From Streptococcus australis (GTDB lineage: Bacteria > Bacillota > Bacilli > Lactobacillales > Streptococcaceae): a stretch of DNA of 64,000 nt. Shown piece by piece: positions 28,654 to 38,491 of this stretch. Every line of letters begins with the position of its first letter. Position 1 is the stretch's first letter. The notes beneath the pieces were generated by a model. It was not told where the DNA came from. It saw nothing but the letters and a program-made list of their open reading frames with translations, and did no database searches. The stretch spans positions 182,481-246,480 of the forward strand of contig NZ_RJPZ01000001.1 of NCBI RefSeq assembly GCF_003943615.1, read 5' to 3'. Position numbers and translations under genes: made by a program.

Positions 28654-29058
28654 TTATTTCATATTGATCATGCCCGTACAGGCTTGCTCTGAAAGTTCAA
28701 CAAAGCCCAGGGATTGGTAAAAGACAAGATTTTTCTCGCTCCGTTCAGTGACGAGGAGCCGTTGATAGACATGGGGGAAGGTCGCTAAAGCCTCTTCTAA
28801 GAGTTTTGTTCCAATCCCTTGGTGCTGGTGATCTGGTCGCACCAAGAGATCCTGCACCAAAAGGACGGAGTGACCGTCTCCTACTAGGCGGATATAAGCG
28901 ACGAGCTCCTCCTTATGATAGACGGCTAATTGCCAAAGGCTGGCTTTAACAGCTTCTTCTAGCATGGTTGGATTGTTGGTATAATTGGTCCAGCCGACCG
29001 AGCTGTAGAGTGCGAGTAGGTCTGTCATCGCTGGAATTTCTTTTTTGTAAACGAACAT
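28654..29058 (-). CDS. GNAT-family N-acetyltransferase
   Basis: A 134-aa single-domain acetyltransferase. The acetyl-CoA loop is HQHQGIGTKLLEEAL (about residues 80-94), preceded by the VLLVQDLLVRPD strand, and FYQSLGFVEL is the usual C-terminal motif. The acceptor cannot be predicted. It is the last gene of a run that includes miaA, hflX, rnz, an SDR and a methyltransferase, and starts 1 nt after the methyltransferase stop. Confidence 0.9.
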   Translation of the reverse strand: MFVYKKEIPAMTDLLALYSSVGWTNYTNNPTMLEEAVKASLWQLAVYHKEELVAYIRLVGDGHSVLLVQDLLVRPDHQHQGIGTKLLEEALATFPHVYQRLLVTERSEKNLVFYQSLGFVELSEQACTGMINMK

Positions 29059-29059
29059 C

Positions 29060-29770
29060 TTACCTCCTTTTTAAGGTATAGTGCTGGAAGAAGGAGATCT
29101 CCCGATATGGGGACTCTTGGCAAACAGCCAGCTCCATTTCAAGCATGGACTCTCGCCAGCCTTCTTGGCCTTTGAAGCGATTATCTTGCAAGCCATAAAA
29201 GACTCGAATTCCTTGGTAGTCTTTCACTTCAAGAGCTAGGTCTTCTACTGCCGCATCCAGATCATAGGCCTGAGCCAGGCCCATGGAGTGGGTTTCTAGG
29301 TCCTGACCTGCTAAGAGAGCAAGCGCCTTCCGAGTATCGTTTTCAAAGACCACTGTCTGCAAGACGCGACCAACCTCATTGTGCTTGACGATGGAGAGCA
29401 TCCCTCCTAGTTTCAGGAGACGGGTAAATTCCTCAAGAACCAGCTTGCGATCCTCTACATACTCCAAGACATTGTGGCAGAGGATGACATCAAAGCTAGC
29501 ATCTTCAAGGCTTGCTAACTGGTCCAGACTTCCGACGAGTTGCTCGTAGGGATGATTCTGGACCCGCAAGGCCACCATTTCCTGATTAGGCTCCACAGCA
29601 AGGACTTGGTTTTCTTTCGCTAGGTGGTTAGCCACAAGACCGAAGCCACTGCCAAAATCAAGCACCCGCTTGCCTTTGATGTCCTTTAATTGCTCAAAAA
29701 GGATATCATAATAGATCTGTCCCCAGGGTTGCTGGAGATTTTCTAAGTAGGCTTGAATATTTGCGGCCAT
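29060..29770 (-). CDS. class I SAM-dependent methyltransferase
   Basis: The 236-aa protein has SAM motif I in VLDFGSGFGLVANHLA (about residues 36-51) and the motif IV region FDVILCHNVLEYVED. This is the UbiE/SmtA-like general fold. The substrate is unknown; small-molecule and protein targets are both possible. It lies in a tight gene run between an SDR and a GNAT gene. Confidence 0.88.
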   Translation of the reverse strand: MAANIQAYLENLQQPWGQIYYDILFEQLKDIKGKRVLDFGSGFGLVANHLAKENQVLAVEPNQEMVALRVQNHPYEQLVGSLDQLASLEDASFDVILCHNVLEYVEDRKLVLEEFTRLLKLGGMLSIVKHNEVGRVLQTVVFENDTRKALALLAGQDLETHSMGLAQAYDLDAAVEDLALEVKDYQGIRVFYGLQDNRFKGQEGWRESMLEMELAVCQESPYREISFFQHYTLKRR

Positions 29771-29780
29771 CTGGCTCCTC

Positions 29781-30536
29781 CTATTTATAGTTAAACATCT
29801 TGCTGGCTAGCTTGTCCGAGATGCGTGGAAAAAGGGTATAGAGCTTATGGGTCAGGTTCAAGAGCCAAGGAAGATTGAGCTCGCGTTTTGGTTTTCCAAA
29901 ATTCTTCACAATCTTCTTAGCCACAAAGCCTGGCTCCAAAATATAACGGTCCACAGCTTTAACATAGGTCCCGTCTGGATCTGCCTGGTCAAAGAAAGTG
30001 GTTCGAATTGGACCCGGATTGACCGTCGTCACATGGACACCAAAAGGCATGAGTTCCAAGCGTAGGGCATTGGAAAAGCCAATGGCCGCAAACTTGGTCG
30101 CCGAATAGAGGCTGGATTTAGCAGTTGCAACTAAGCCCGCCATGCTGACGATGTTGACGATATGCCCCTTGCCTGCTTCCTTCATGTGCGCGCCTATCAA
30201 GCGCGAAAGGTTCATCAGGGCAAAGGTATTAACTTCAAACATGGCATGAATCTGCTCATTAGTAATCTGGTCAAACTCTTCAAAGATTCCATAGCCAGCA
30301 TTATTAACCAGGACATCAATCTTTCCATAGCGCTGAATCAGCTCTTCGACAAGCTTTTGGACAGTTGAGGAATCTGTGATATCAAGTCCAATACATTCGG
30401 CCTGAGGATGGCCGGCATAGAGGTCTTCCAGTTTTTCTTGATTTCTCCCTAAGAGGATCAAGCGGTCTTCAGGGAGGAGTTTGACCATTCCCTGAGCTAG
30501 GCCTCCACTCGCTCCTGTGATGATGATGGTTCGCAT
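29781..30536 (-). CDS. short-chain dehydrogenase/reductase
   Basis: The 251-aa classical SDR has TGASGGLAQGM for cofactor binding (residues 6-16), NNAGYGIFEEF, and the active site Ser with YSATKFA (YxxxK, about 152-158). Members of this DltE-like group are NAD(P)-dependent, but the substrate is unassigned. The C-terminus extends into a hydrophobic, basic tail. It starts 1 nt before the rnz stop region, so it is co-transcribed with rnz. Confidence 0.9.
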   Translation of the reverse strand: MRTIIITGASGGLAQGMVKLLPEDRLILLGRNQEKLEDLYAGHPQAECIGLDITDSSTVQKLVEELIQRYGKIDVLVNNAGYGIFEEFDQITNEQIHAMFEVNTFALMNLSRLIGAHMKEAGKGHIVNIVSMAGLVATAKSSLYSATKFAAIGFSNALRLELMPFGVHVTTVNPGPIRTTFFDQADPDGTYVKAVDRYILEPGFVAKKIVKNFGKPKRELNLPWLLNLTHKLYTLFPRISDKLASKMFNYK

Positions 30537-30537
30537 C

Positions 30538-31467
30538 TTAGATCTCCACTTCTTCTAGGTCCTTGACCACATGGACCTTGTCAAAAATAGTCGCAGCATC
30601 CTTGCGCAATTGGCTGACGTCCTTGGAGAGGAAGCGGGCGCTGATATGGTTGAGAAGTAGGCGTTTGGCCCCTGCTTCACGCGCCACTTCTGCCGCCTGC
30701 ATATTGGTCGAGTGCCCGTGCTTACGAGCAATCTTCTCATCGCCCTTGCCATAGGTGGACTCATGGACGAGGACATCGGCATTGACCGCCAGTCTGACGC
30801 TGGCATTGGTCTTTCGTGTATCGCCTAGGATGGTGATGACCTTACCGGGTCGAGGGGCTGAGATATAGTCCGCAGCAATGATCTGGGTGCCATCTTCTAA
30901 TGTAACGTCCTGTCCATTTTTAACCTGGCCAAAGAGCGGTCCAAATGGAACCCCTGCCGCTTTGAGCTTGTCTGCGTCGAGCGTTCCTTCCAGGTCTTTC
31001 TGCATGATGCGGTAGCCCACACAGAAGATGGTATGGTCCAAGGCCTCGGCATAGACTGTGAATTTGTCTGTCTCCATGATTTTCCCAAGTGAACCTTCAT
31101 CAAACTCATGAAAATGGATCTGGTATGGGAGACGAGAGCCAGAAACCCGAAGACTAGTCAAGACAAAAGACTTGATCCCAACTGGGCCATAAATCTCTAG
31201 ATCGGTCTGCTCTTCATTGGCCTGAAAAGCTCGGCTAGAGAGGAAACCTGGCAAGCCAAAAATATGATCCCCGTGAAGATGGGTGATAAAAATCTTGCTA
31301 ACCTTTCGAGGACGGATGCTCGTTTCTAAGATTCGGTTCTGCGTCCCTTCCCCACAGTCAAAGAGCCAGACTTCATTAATTTCATCCAGGAGTTTGAGGG
31401 CTAGACTAGAGACATTACGAGATTTGGACGGTTGTCCCGCACCTGTTCCTAAAAATTGAATTTCCAT
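30538..31467 (-). CDS. rnz: ribonuclease Z
   Basis: RNase Z cuts the 3' trailer of tRNA precursors. The 309-aa metallo-beta-lactamase-fold protein has the signature [16 protein letters not shown] (about residues 59-74), [15 protein letters not shown] at the N-terminus, the flexible exosite arm region and [11 protein letters not shown] near the end. It sits in the conserved miaA-hflX-(hypothetical)-rnz-SDR order of streptococci, which groups tRNA maturation genes. Confidence 0.96.
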   Translation of the reverse strand: MEIQFLGTGAGQPSKSRNVSSLALKLLDEINEVWLFDCGEGTQNRILETSIRPRKVSKIFITHLHGDHIFGLPGFLSSRAFQANEEQTDLEIYGPVGIKSFVLTSLRVSGSRLPYQIHFHEFDEGSLGKIMETDKFTVYAEALDHTIFCVGYRIMQKDLEGTLDADKLKAAGVPFGPLFGQVKNGQDVTLEDGTQIIAADYISAPRPGKVITILGDTRKTNASVRLAVNADVLVHESTYGKGDEKIARKHGHSTNMQAAEVAREAGAKRLLLNHISARFLSKDVSQLRKDAATIFDKVHVVKDLEEVEI

Positions 31468-31477
31468 TGTATACTTT

Positions 31478-32095
31478 CTAACTAATATAGATCATAGCGG
31501 TCCGATTCTTCGATCGAACAGCGATTTTCCCAGGGTAGGCAGCGGCTAATTGAACCAATTCGTCCTGGTTGTAACCAGATAGATGTATGGTCCCATCTGC
31601 CAGCTCTTCGAGATTCGACAAAGCTGACAATTCCTTGGTCTCGACTATCTCTTGTTCCCTAACAAGGCGCATCAAGATCAAGCCTTCCTCTTCATAGACG
31701 AGGTAGTGAGGAAAGATTTGCGCGATCTCAAACAAGAGGTCCATGCTGATGGCTTCTGCTTGCTGAGCAAATACTTGAGCCAGTCCCTTCTCTCGGTAGC
31801 AAAAACCATAGGCCTTACCCGAAAGATTGAGACGGACAAAGGGTTTCTCCTCCTCAAAGCTGGGATGTGTCTGATAGAGAGCAAAGGCCTCAGTGACTTG
31901 TTCATAGTAGTCAGTTGCAGCTTCTGGGCTCTTTTTTTGGTAGAGCTCAGCGAAGTAGGCATTGATCACACTCGGTGGTGGTGTAATAAACTGGAGCTTC
32001 TGCTCCTCTGTCAATCCCGCCAAGATCCGATCTAAATAGACCTTATCTAGACTGGTATAGCCTCCATAGCTGAGGGCGAGGTTAAGATAATCCAT
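31478..32095 (-). CDS. conserved hypothetical protein of the miaA-hflX-rnz cluster
   Basis: A 205-aa cytoplasmic protein whose family function I do not know. It begins [20 protein letters not shown], has no signal peptide or membrane helix, and is acidic with a predicted mixed alpha/beta composition. The central [18 protein letters not shown] and the C-terminal [20 protein letters not shown] look like conserved structural elements. Its start overlaps the end of hflX by 14 nt and its stop is 10 nt before rnz, so it is tightly linked to tRNA and ribosome genes. Related proteins have sometimes been labelled cystathionine lyase, but I see no PLP motif. Confidence 0.85.
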   Translation of the reverse strand: MDYLNLALSYGGYTSLDKVYLDRILAGLTEEQKLQFITPPPSVINAYFAELYQKKSPEAATDYYEQVTEAFALYQTHPSFEEEKPFVRLNLSGKAYGFCYREKGLAQVFAQQAEAISMDLLFEIAQIFPHYLVYEEEGLILMRLVREQEIVETKELSALSNLEELADGTIHLSGYNQDELVQLAAAYPGKIAVRSKNRTAMIYIS

Positions 32096-33332
32096 GATGA
32101 TAAAACTCCTCTAGTCTCCATGCATTTTTAGGTGCGATGTACCCTGTTAAGACCTCGCCAGTCTCCTCATAGGAACGCTCGGTCAAAATGACCATTGTCT
32201 CCAACTCATGGATCCGGTAGGCTTGCTCAAAAGGTACTTGAATCGTAAAGGGCTGGAAGAGCTCTTGCATCTTTTTAAGTAGAATGTCCTGAAGTTTAGT
32301 TCGACTATCGGGATCCTTAGCTGAAACCAGGCGGTAAGGTGTCTGTGTCGGGGTAAAGTCGTCGACCTTATCTGCCTTGTTGTAGAGGGTCAAGCGTGGA
32401 ATATCCAGCATCTCCAAATCTTTCATAATCTGAAGGACTGTCTTTTCATGCTCTTCATGGTTGGGATCAGAGGCATCGATGACATGGACCAAGAGATCCA
32501 CATTCTTACTTTCTTCTAGGGTTGACTTAAAGCTGGTCACTAGCTCTGTCGGCAAGTCCTGAATAAAGCCAACCGTATCTGTCAGGGTTACTTGTAAATT
32601 GCCTGTTAGATGAATACTCTTGGTTGTAGCATCCAAGGTCGCAAAGAGTTCATCTGCTTCGTACTGGGTCTTACTGGTCAAGGCATTCATAATGGTTGAC
32701 TTTCCTGCATTGGTGTAGCCAATCAAGCCAATCTTAAAAACAGAAGATTCCAGACGTTTTTCTCGAACCACTTCTCGGTTCTTCTCGACTACCTTGAGTT
32801 GACGCTCAATATCGGTGATTTGATTGCGGACACTCCGGCGGTTTAACTCCAGCTGACTTTCCCCTGGACCACGGGAACCAATCCCTCCAGCCTGCCGGCT
32901 GAGCATGATTCCTTGACCCACCAAACGAGGCAAGAGGTACTTGAGTTGGGCCAGATGAACCTGGAGCTTGCCTTCATGGCTCCGAGCCCGCATAGCAAAG
33001 ATATCCAAGATGAGTTGCATCCGATCGATAACCTTTACACCCAAAATTTCTTCTAAATTTACATTTTGTCGTGGGGTCAAACGGTTGTTAACGACAACTG
33101 TCGAAACCTCATCTGCATCGACCATTTGGGCAATTTCTTCTAGCTTTCCAGAGCCGACGAAGGTCTTACTGTCGTACTTCTCTCTCTTCTGAGTGTAGAC
33201 ACCGACTACTTCAGCTCCGGCTGTCTTGGCTAGACTGGCCAACTCCTCCATGGACATGTCAAAGTTTTCCATGCCTTGGAGTTCGACCCCGACAATGAGG
33301 ACCCGCTCCTGTTTTTTCTCAGTTTCTATCAT
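32082..33332 (-). CDS. hflX: ribosome-associated GTPase HflX
   Basis: HflX binds the 50S subunit and splits stalled or hibernating ribosomes under stress. The 416-aa protein has the N-terminal HflX domain ([14 protein letters not shown]), a coiled linker with [14 protein letters not shown], and the GTPase domain: G1 GYTNAGKST (about 204-212), G3 DTVGF and G4 YNKADK. The start overlaps the end of miaA by 14 nt, the same gene order as in many bacteria. Confidence 0.96.
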   Translation of the reverse strand: MIETEKKQERVLIVGVELQGMENFDMSMEELASLAKTAGAEVVGVYTQKREKYDSKTFVGSGKLEEIAQMVDADEVSTVVVNNRLTPRQNVNLEEILGVKVIDRMQLILDIFAMRARSHEGKLQVHLAQLKYLLPRLVGQGIMLSRQAGGIGSRGPGESQLELNRRSVRNQITDIERQLKVVEKNREVVREKRLESSVFKIGLIGYTNAGKSTIMNALTSKTQYEADELFATLDATTKSIHLTGNLQVTLTDTVGFIQDLPTELVTSFKSTLEESKNVDLLVHVIDASDPNHEEHEKTVLQIMKDLEMLDIPRLTLYNKADKVDDFTPTQTPYRLVSAKDPDSRTKLQDILLKKMQELFQPFTIQVPFEQAYRIHELETMVILTERSYEETGEVLTGYIAPKNAWRLEEFYHHGLS

Positions 33333-34209
33333 CTAAAAATCTTTCTATATCTTGAAGAACCCGCTCCTTGAAGCCTTCTTCTCCTATCTGGTAAAAATGG
33401 ACCGTCATCCGATTGCGGAACCAGGTCAACTGGCGCTTGGCAAAGCGGCGCGTGTTTTGCTTGAGCTGCTCTAGGGCCTCTTCTAAACTTTGCTCCCCCT
33501 TAAAATAAGGGAAGAGCTCCTTGTAGCCAATCCCCTTAGCCGCCTGAACCTCAGGATGGTTATCATAGAGCCATTTAGCTTCTTCTAACAAGCCTTGTTC
33601 AACCATGAGATCCACCCGTCGGTTAATGCGGTCATATAAGGCTTGGCGATCATCGTCTAGACAGATCATATAGGTCTCATAGGCTGGAGCTTGATTTTCC
33701 AAGTCCTGACCGAAATGGGCGATCTCCAAAGCCCGCATGGCCCGTCTACGATTGATCTGCGGAATCTCCATTCCTTCTTTCGCTACTTGCTTAAACAGTT
33801 CTTCGTCCGTAAGAGGAGACAATGACTCCCGATAGGCTAGTATATCTTTGTGGGCAACGTCCCCTCCTAGATGATAACCTTCTAGGAGACTTTGGACATA
33901 GAGACCGGTCCCTCCAGCAATAATGGGGAGATGGCCCCGTTCTTGAATCTCCTCGATGGCTTGGCTGGCTTCTTTGACAAAATCATAAGCCGAGTAGGTC
34001 TCTGTCACCTCACGGACATCGATCAGATGGTGGGGAGCCGCCGCCTGCTCTTCTGGACTAGCCTTGGCCGTTCCAATATCTAGTGTGCGGTAGACTTGCT
34101 GACTGTCTCCACTGATGACCTCGCCCTGAAAGCGCTGGGCCACCTCGATAGCGAGGGCTGTTTTTCCAACAGCGGTCGGTCCCACTATCACAATTATCTT
34201 GTTTTTCAT
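33319..34209 (-). CDS. miaA: tRNA dimethylallyltransferase
   Basis: MiaA adds a dimethylallyl group to N6 of A37 in tRNAs that read UNN codons. The chosen start ([16 protein letters not shown]) has AAGGAAAA upstream; an ATG eight codons earlier is in frame but lacks a site. The 296-aa protein shows the P-loop GPTAVGKT (9-16), [18 protein letters not shown] and the [12 protein letters not shown] segment. It heads a series of six or seven genes down to the GNAT gene. Confidence 0.97.
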   Translation of the reverse strand: MKNKIIVIVGPTAVGKTALAIEVAQRFQGEVISGDSQQVYRTLDIGTAKASPEEQAAAPHHLIDVREVTETYSAYDFVKEASQAIEEIQERGHLPIIAGGTGLYVQSLLEGYHLGGDVAHKDILAYRESLSPLTDEELFKQVAKEGMEIPQINRRRAMRALEIAHFGQDLENQAPAYETYMICLDDDRQALYDRINRRVDLMVEQGLLEEAKWLYDNHPEVQAAKGIGYKELFPYFKGEQSLEEALEQLKQNTRRFAKRQLTWFRNRMTVHFYQIGEEGFKERVLQDIERFLDDRN

Positions 34210-34292
34210 CGTTTTTCCTTGCAAAAATCGCATTTTTTCGTTACCATATATTATAACATAAAAATTTAAAGTTCTAAAAAGGAGAAATTCTC

Positions 34293-34463
34293 ATGGCTAA
34301 AGGATTTGGTAAAGGTTTTGTTACTGGTGTTGCTGGTACTGTCGCTGCAGTTGCAGGAGCAGTTTACACTTTCAAGAAGAAAGTCATCGAGCCAGAAGAA
34401 CAAAAAGCAGCTTTCATCGAAGAAAATCGTAAAAAAGCAGCACGCCGTCGTGTATCACACTAA
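34293..34463 (+). CDS. DUF3042 family small protein
   Basis: A 56-aa protein starting MAKGFGKGFVTGVAGTVAAV, with a GGAG site 7-8 nt upstream. One hydrophobic helix (about residues 8-27) is followed by a charged region (FKKKVIEPEEQKAAFIEEN) and a basic end (RKKAARRRVSH). This layout and length match DUF3042, a small Lactobacillales membrane protein of unknown function. It is divergent from miaA and has its own promoter region and terminator, so it is an independent gene. A longer reading frame on the same strand here is out of phase and not real. Confidence 0.9.
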   Translation: MAKGFGKGFVTGVAGTVAAVAGAVYTFKKKVIEPEEQKAAFIEENRKKAARRRVSH

Positions 34464-34474
34464 TCAATCAAAAA

Positions 34475-34499
34475 AACTCCGGGAAACCGGAGTTTTTTT
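34475..34499 (+). terminator. terminator of the DUF3042 gene
   Basis: AAACTCCGG-GAAA-CCGGAGTTT with a T run; the GAAA tetraloop adds stability. Confidence 0.95.
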
Positions 34500-34505
34500 G
34501 TGTTC

Positions 34506-34811
34506 TTATCGTTCTTTTAACATTTTGGTCGCAAGGTCTAGCATCTCCACTGCCTTTTGGTAATGCTCGTCCAACAAATCGTAGACGGCATCTTCGGATA
34601 AGACACCACAGTAGACCTCTTCAGGAAAGTCTGGCTGATTAGACAGTTCGACATCGTCCATATAGACCTGGCTAGTGTAGTAATCGCGAAGAGCGATATA
34701 GCTAGACTGGCCTGCTTCTACTCGTCGCAAACATGCTTCAAGCTCTTCGATTAAACCTTGGTAGGCGTTGAGATGGCCTTCCATCTCTTGGATTCGTTCG
34801 ATAGGAGTCAT
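34506..34811 (-). CDS. DUF4298 domain protein
   Basis: A 101-aa acidic, helical protein (MTPIERIQEMEGHLNAYQGL) that I recognise as DUF4298. The function is unknown. The N-terminal half looks like a short coiled coil. Its start is 2 nt from the rexA stop, so it is transcribed with rexB-rexA. That linkage is the only hint of a role. Confidence 0.85.
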   Translation of the reverse strand: MTPIERIQEMEGHLNAYQGLIEELEACLRRVEAGQSSYIALRDYYTSQVYMDDVELSNQPDFPEEVYCGVLSEDAVYDLLDEHYQKAVEMLDLATKMLKER

Positions 34812-34813
34812 GA

Positions 34814-37800
34814 TTAATCCTTTCTATCTGCTAGAGAAACGACTTGTAATTGCTCGCCTCCTAGTAAGATTAAATACGATTCGATGCAGTCTATACCATA
34901 CGAGCGACGGAGGGCTTCTGCGTAGAGTTCCAGTTGGGCTCTGTAGCGATCTAGTAAATCCTGAGGGTTGCGGTAACGGTCTGTCTTGTAGTCAAAGAGA
35001 AGAATCCGGTCTTCTAGAAGCAGGTAGCCGTCCAAGATCCCCCGGACTACAAAGTCCTGACCACTAGCTGGATCCGTCTTGAGCATGGCAAATGGGGCTT
35101 CGCGATGAACTTTGCCTGACTCCTTGAGCAAGAGTTGGCCCAAGTCAGTCTGGAAGAAGGCTAAGATCTTCTTGAGGTCGATTCGCTCCTTGACAGCTGG
35201 GCTGGCATTGACCTCTTGGAGAACCATTGTTAAGCTCTCCATCGTTGGAACTGTCGTCAATGGAATTCGTTGCATCAGTTCATGCAGAGCACTACCGACT
35301 GCTGCCCCTGTCACAGCTTCTTCCTTGCCAAAGTTTGGAAACTCAAAGCTTGGTAAGGCGACGTCCGCTTTTTCCATGAGATCCACTCCTTCGATATCTT
35401 GGATGGGTTCATAGAATTTTTTGATTTGACTTGGGGTCCGCACACTAGGCAGTTGGATAGCTGCTTGGTACTGGGTGTTGAGCCGGTCCACAGATTCTAA
35501 GACATCCAGGGCACGGCGAATCTCTTCTGATTGGCGGTTGTCCTTCAGGTCATCGACTGGGAGGGACGTCTTCAACTCCAAGTGACCGATTTGCTCGGGC
35601 GTCAAGTCTTGGTCGGTCACAAAATGAGTCTGATAGGCTAAGTGTTGCTGGGCAAAGACTGCCTGAATGGCATAGAGCCAGTCTTGGAAACAATTGATCT
35701 CCTTGCGAAGAGCTGGGCTCAAGCGTCCATTGACACTGGCTCCCCATTTTCTCTCTTCCAGCTTATCCTGCCGGCCCTTACCGACAAGATAGAGCTTGCG
35801 CTCCGCCCGGGTCATAGCGACATAGAGGAGGCGCATCTGCTCCGACAAGGCTGCCAGACGAATTTCCTCGACATTTCGCTGGTAAGGCAGGGTCTCAATG
35901 ACCAATCGAACCGCCTCAGGAAGTCCCTCTTGATCAGACTCGACAGGAAGATTCGCAATATACTTGATGCCCACCCCATTTTTCCGACTGATAACGGCAT
36001 TAGTAGACAGTTCCTTGCCGACAAACTTTTTATCGGTGTTGAGGATAAAGACGTAGGGGAACTCAAGTCCCTTGCTCTTATGGATGGTCATGAGTTGGAC
36101 AGCATCCTTAGGAACTGCCTGGGCAACATTGGCCAAGTCGTGCTGGTTTTCCAAGATCTTATCAATCATGGAGATAAAGCGAGGCAAACCCTTAAAACTA
36201 GAACTTTCAAAGTCATTTGCCCGAAGGGTCAAGGCATAGAGATTGGCCTGCCGTTGGGCACCATTTGGCAGGGCACCCACATAATCATAGTAGTGGCGAT
36301 CCTGGTAAATCTTCCAAAGCAGGTCATAGAGAGAATGCGTCTGGGCATAGTCACGCCAGGCATCCAGTGTCTCCATAAAGCGAGTGAGTTTCTCTCTTAA
36401 GCTTGAATCGATCAACTGAGGAGCACTTCCAGTCTGGTCTAAAGCATGTTGCAATTTCTCATAGAGATTTTCTGCTTTCTTGCCTTCAACTCCCTGTAAA
36501 GCTAAGCGAGCTAACTGGTCCTCGTCAAATTCAAACATGGCTGATTTCATGAGAGCCACCAAGGGATAGTCCTGTAAGGGATTGTTAATGGTCCGGAGGG
36601 TATCCAAGAGGACCATGACCTCAACAGACTGGAGGTAGTTTTCCTCTCCCCCGTCCGCAACGATAGGAATTTGATAGGCTTCAAAAGCTGAAAGCACCTT
36701 GTCGTTACGGGTCCGAGAAGCCGTCAAAAGCGTAATATCTTTGAAGTTTACCCCTTCTTCATTGTGGAGGCGGATGATCTCCTTGATGACCAAAAGGACT
36801 TCACCTGAGGATAGGCTATCCCCTTCTTGCTCCTCTTCTTCACTTGTTTCAGCTACGTCCTGACTGCCATCATAGAGCAGGAACTCCGTCTCATAAGCTG
36901 GCGTCGGCTCTTTCTTCTCCGGATTTCCCGCTATCAAGCGGTGGCTCTGGTCATAGAGGATCTCTCCAACTTCCTCATCCATTAGACGTTCAAAGACATG
37001 GTTGGTCGCTTCTAAGACCTCTAAATGGCTCCGGAAATTCTCCTTGAGCAGGATCAATTTGCCATCTGCCCCTTCTTCTTGGTAGGCCTTAAACTTGTCA
37101 TTAAAAATCTGAGGATCAGCCTGACGGAAGCGGTAGATAGACTGCTTGATATCTCCCACCATGAAGCGGTTGTGGCCATTAGACAGGAGCTCCAACATCC
37201 GCTCTTGAGTGTGGTTGGTATCTTGGTACTCATCGACCATGACCTCGTGGTAGCGCTCCTGATAGAGACTGCGGATATGAGGAAATTCTTCAAGAATCTG
37301 GATGGCAAAATGGCTGATGTCGCCAAATTCAAAGGCGTTTTCCTGCTTCTTGCGCTCCAAATAGGCAATCGTGAAAGCTTGGACAAAATCCCTGAGCAAG
37401 ACTAGCAAAGGCAAGGGTTCATCCTTGAAGCGAATCTGATAGGTTAGTTGGTAGTGCTGGGAAGCTGATGCCCGCAAGGCTTCGATGCGTTCTTTGCGTT
37501 CGTCATTAAAGGCAGTCGCTAGCTCTTTCAAGTCTTCTTTTCGTGTCGTGATGGTCAGACTTCGTCCTCCGCTGGCACGGGAGATCAAGACCACCCACTC
37601 CAAGACCTCAAAAATCGCTTCCTGGCTGGATTTCTCATTAAGACGAGCAATCAAGTCTTGAATAGCGGTGACATTTTCTTGGTACTTGGCCCCTGAAAAT
37701 GCTTGTCCTTCATTAGCCAGATGGAAGGTAAAGAAAGATTCTAATTCAAAGAGTTGCTCTTTTACCTCTTGGGCTAACTGATCCAAGGCTTCATCATAGT

Positions 37801-38491
37801 CCAGATCCTGATAACCTTTGAGGAAGGACTCCTCCAACCACGCGAGAGGATCCGTAGTGGATTGCAAGAAGTCTACTAGGGCGTAGACCTGATCCTTAAA
37901 ACCTGCTAGCGACTTGCCCTTTCCTGTAAAGTTCTTAACCAAGCGACTAAAGAGGCGTTCAGGCCCTTGCTCCTCATAAAACTGCTCAAAGACTTGCTCG
38001 AAGCAGTCATTCTTGAGTAAGGACTGCTCACTTGCACTTTGGAGGATACGGAAGGTCGGCGAGAGGCCTAATAAATAGCCATATTTGGAGACCAGCCGCT
38101 GCGTGAAGGCATCCATGGTCCCGATATCACTAGTTGGTAATTCTGCAATTTGCTGGGCCAGGTGGTACTTGAGCTCCTCGTCCTTGGTAGCCTTGAGGCT
38201 TTTCTCCAATTCCTTTTCCAAGCGTTCCTTGAGCTCGGTCGCTGCCTTGACCGTAAAGGTTGAGATAAACAATTGCTGGACGGAAATCCCTCGGTGCAAT
38301 TGATCCAGGATCCGTTGGACCATGACAAAGGTCTTCCCAGAACCGGCCGAAGCTGAGACTAGGATATTGGTTCCTAACGAATAGATGGCTTCTATCTGCT
38401 CAGGGGTTCGTTTTTGTTCCTTGTCAGACTGGGCCTCCTGGATTTGGAGGTCTTGAATCTGAGCGGGACTTAGAAATTCAATTGGTTTCAT
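34814..38491 (-). CDS. rexA: ATP-dependent helicase/nuclease subunit A (AddA/RexA)
   Basis: RexA is the UvrD-like helicase and nuclease of the RexAB (AddAB) enzyme, the Gram-positive counterpart of RecBCD. It processes double-strand breaks up to a Chi site. The 1225-aa protein has Walker A in [16 protein letters not shown] (about residues 40-55), motif [28 protein letters not shown], and a C-terminal RecB-type nuclease with [10 protein letters not shown]. Its start overlaps the rexB stop by 4 nt, so the two are translationally coupled. Confidence 0.97.
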   Translation of the reverse strand: MKPIEFLSPAQIQDLQIQEAQSDKEQKRTPEQIEAIYSLGTNILVSASAGSGKTFVMVQRILDQLHRGISVQQLFISTFTVKAATELKERLEKELEKSLKATKDEELKYHLAQQIAELPTSDIGTMDAFTQRLVSKYGYLLGLSPTFRILQSASEQSLLKNDCFEQVFEQFYEEQGPERLFSRLVKNFTGKGKSLAGFKDQVYALVDFLQSTTDPLAWLEESFLKGYQDLDYDEALDQLAQEVKEQLFELESFFTFHLANEGQAFSGAKYQENVTAIQDLIARLNEKSSQEAIFEVLEWVVLISRASGGRSLTITTRKEDLKELATAFNDERKERIEALRASASQHYQLTYQIRFKDEPLPLLVLLRDFVQAFTIAYLERKKQENAFEFGDISHFAIQILEEFPHIRSLYQERYHEVMVDEYQDTNHTQERMLELLSNGHNRFMVGDIKQSIYRFRQADPQIFNDKFKAYQEEGADGKLILLKENFRSHLEVLEATNHVFERLMDEEVGEILYDQSHRLIAGNPEKKEPTPAYETEFLLYDGSQDVAETSEEEEQEGDSLSSGEVLLVIKEIIRLHNEEGVNFKDITLLTASRTRNDKVLSAFEAYQIPIVADGGEENYLQSVEVMVLLDTLRTINNPLQDYPLVALMKSAMFEFDEDQLARLALQGVEGKKAENLYEKLQHALDQTGSAPQLIDSSLREKLTRFMETLDAWRDYAQTHSLYDLLWKIYQDRHYYDYVGALPNGAQRQANLYALTLRANDFESSSFKGLPRFISMIDKILENQHDLANVAQAVPKDAVQLMTIHKSKGLEFPYVFILNTDKKFVGKELSTNAVISRKNGVGIKYIANLPVESDQEGLPEAVRLVIETLPYQRNVEEIRLAALSEQMRLLYVAMTRAERKLYLVGKGRQDKLEERKWGASVNGRLSPALRKEINCFQDWLYAIQAVFAQQHLAYQTHFVTDQDLTPEQIGHLELKTSLPVDDLKDNRQSEEIRRALDVLESVDRLNTQYQAAIQLPSVRTPSQIKKFYEPIQDIEGVDLMEKADVALPSFEFPNFGKEEAVTGAAVGSALHELMQRIPLTTVPTMESLTMVLQEVNASPAVKERIDLKKILAFFQTDLGQLLLKESGKVHREAPFAMLKTDPASGQDFVVRGILDGYLLLEDRILLFDYKTDRYRNPQDLLDRYRAQLELYAEALRRSYGIDCIESYLILLGGEQLQVVSLADRKD

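Noticed and set aside
34306..34563. 85-codon plus-strand frame over the DUF3042 gene
   Set aside because: It is out of phase with the 56-aa DUF3042 protein, runs through its terminator, and has no good start.
35642..36400. 252-codon plus-strand frame opposite rexA
   Set aside because: Shadow of the conserved rexA reading frame with no start signal of its own.
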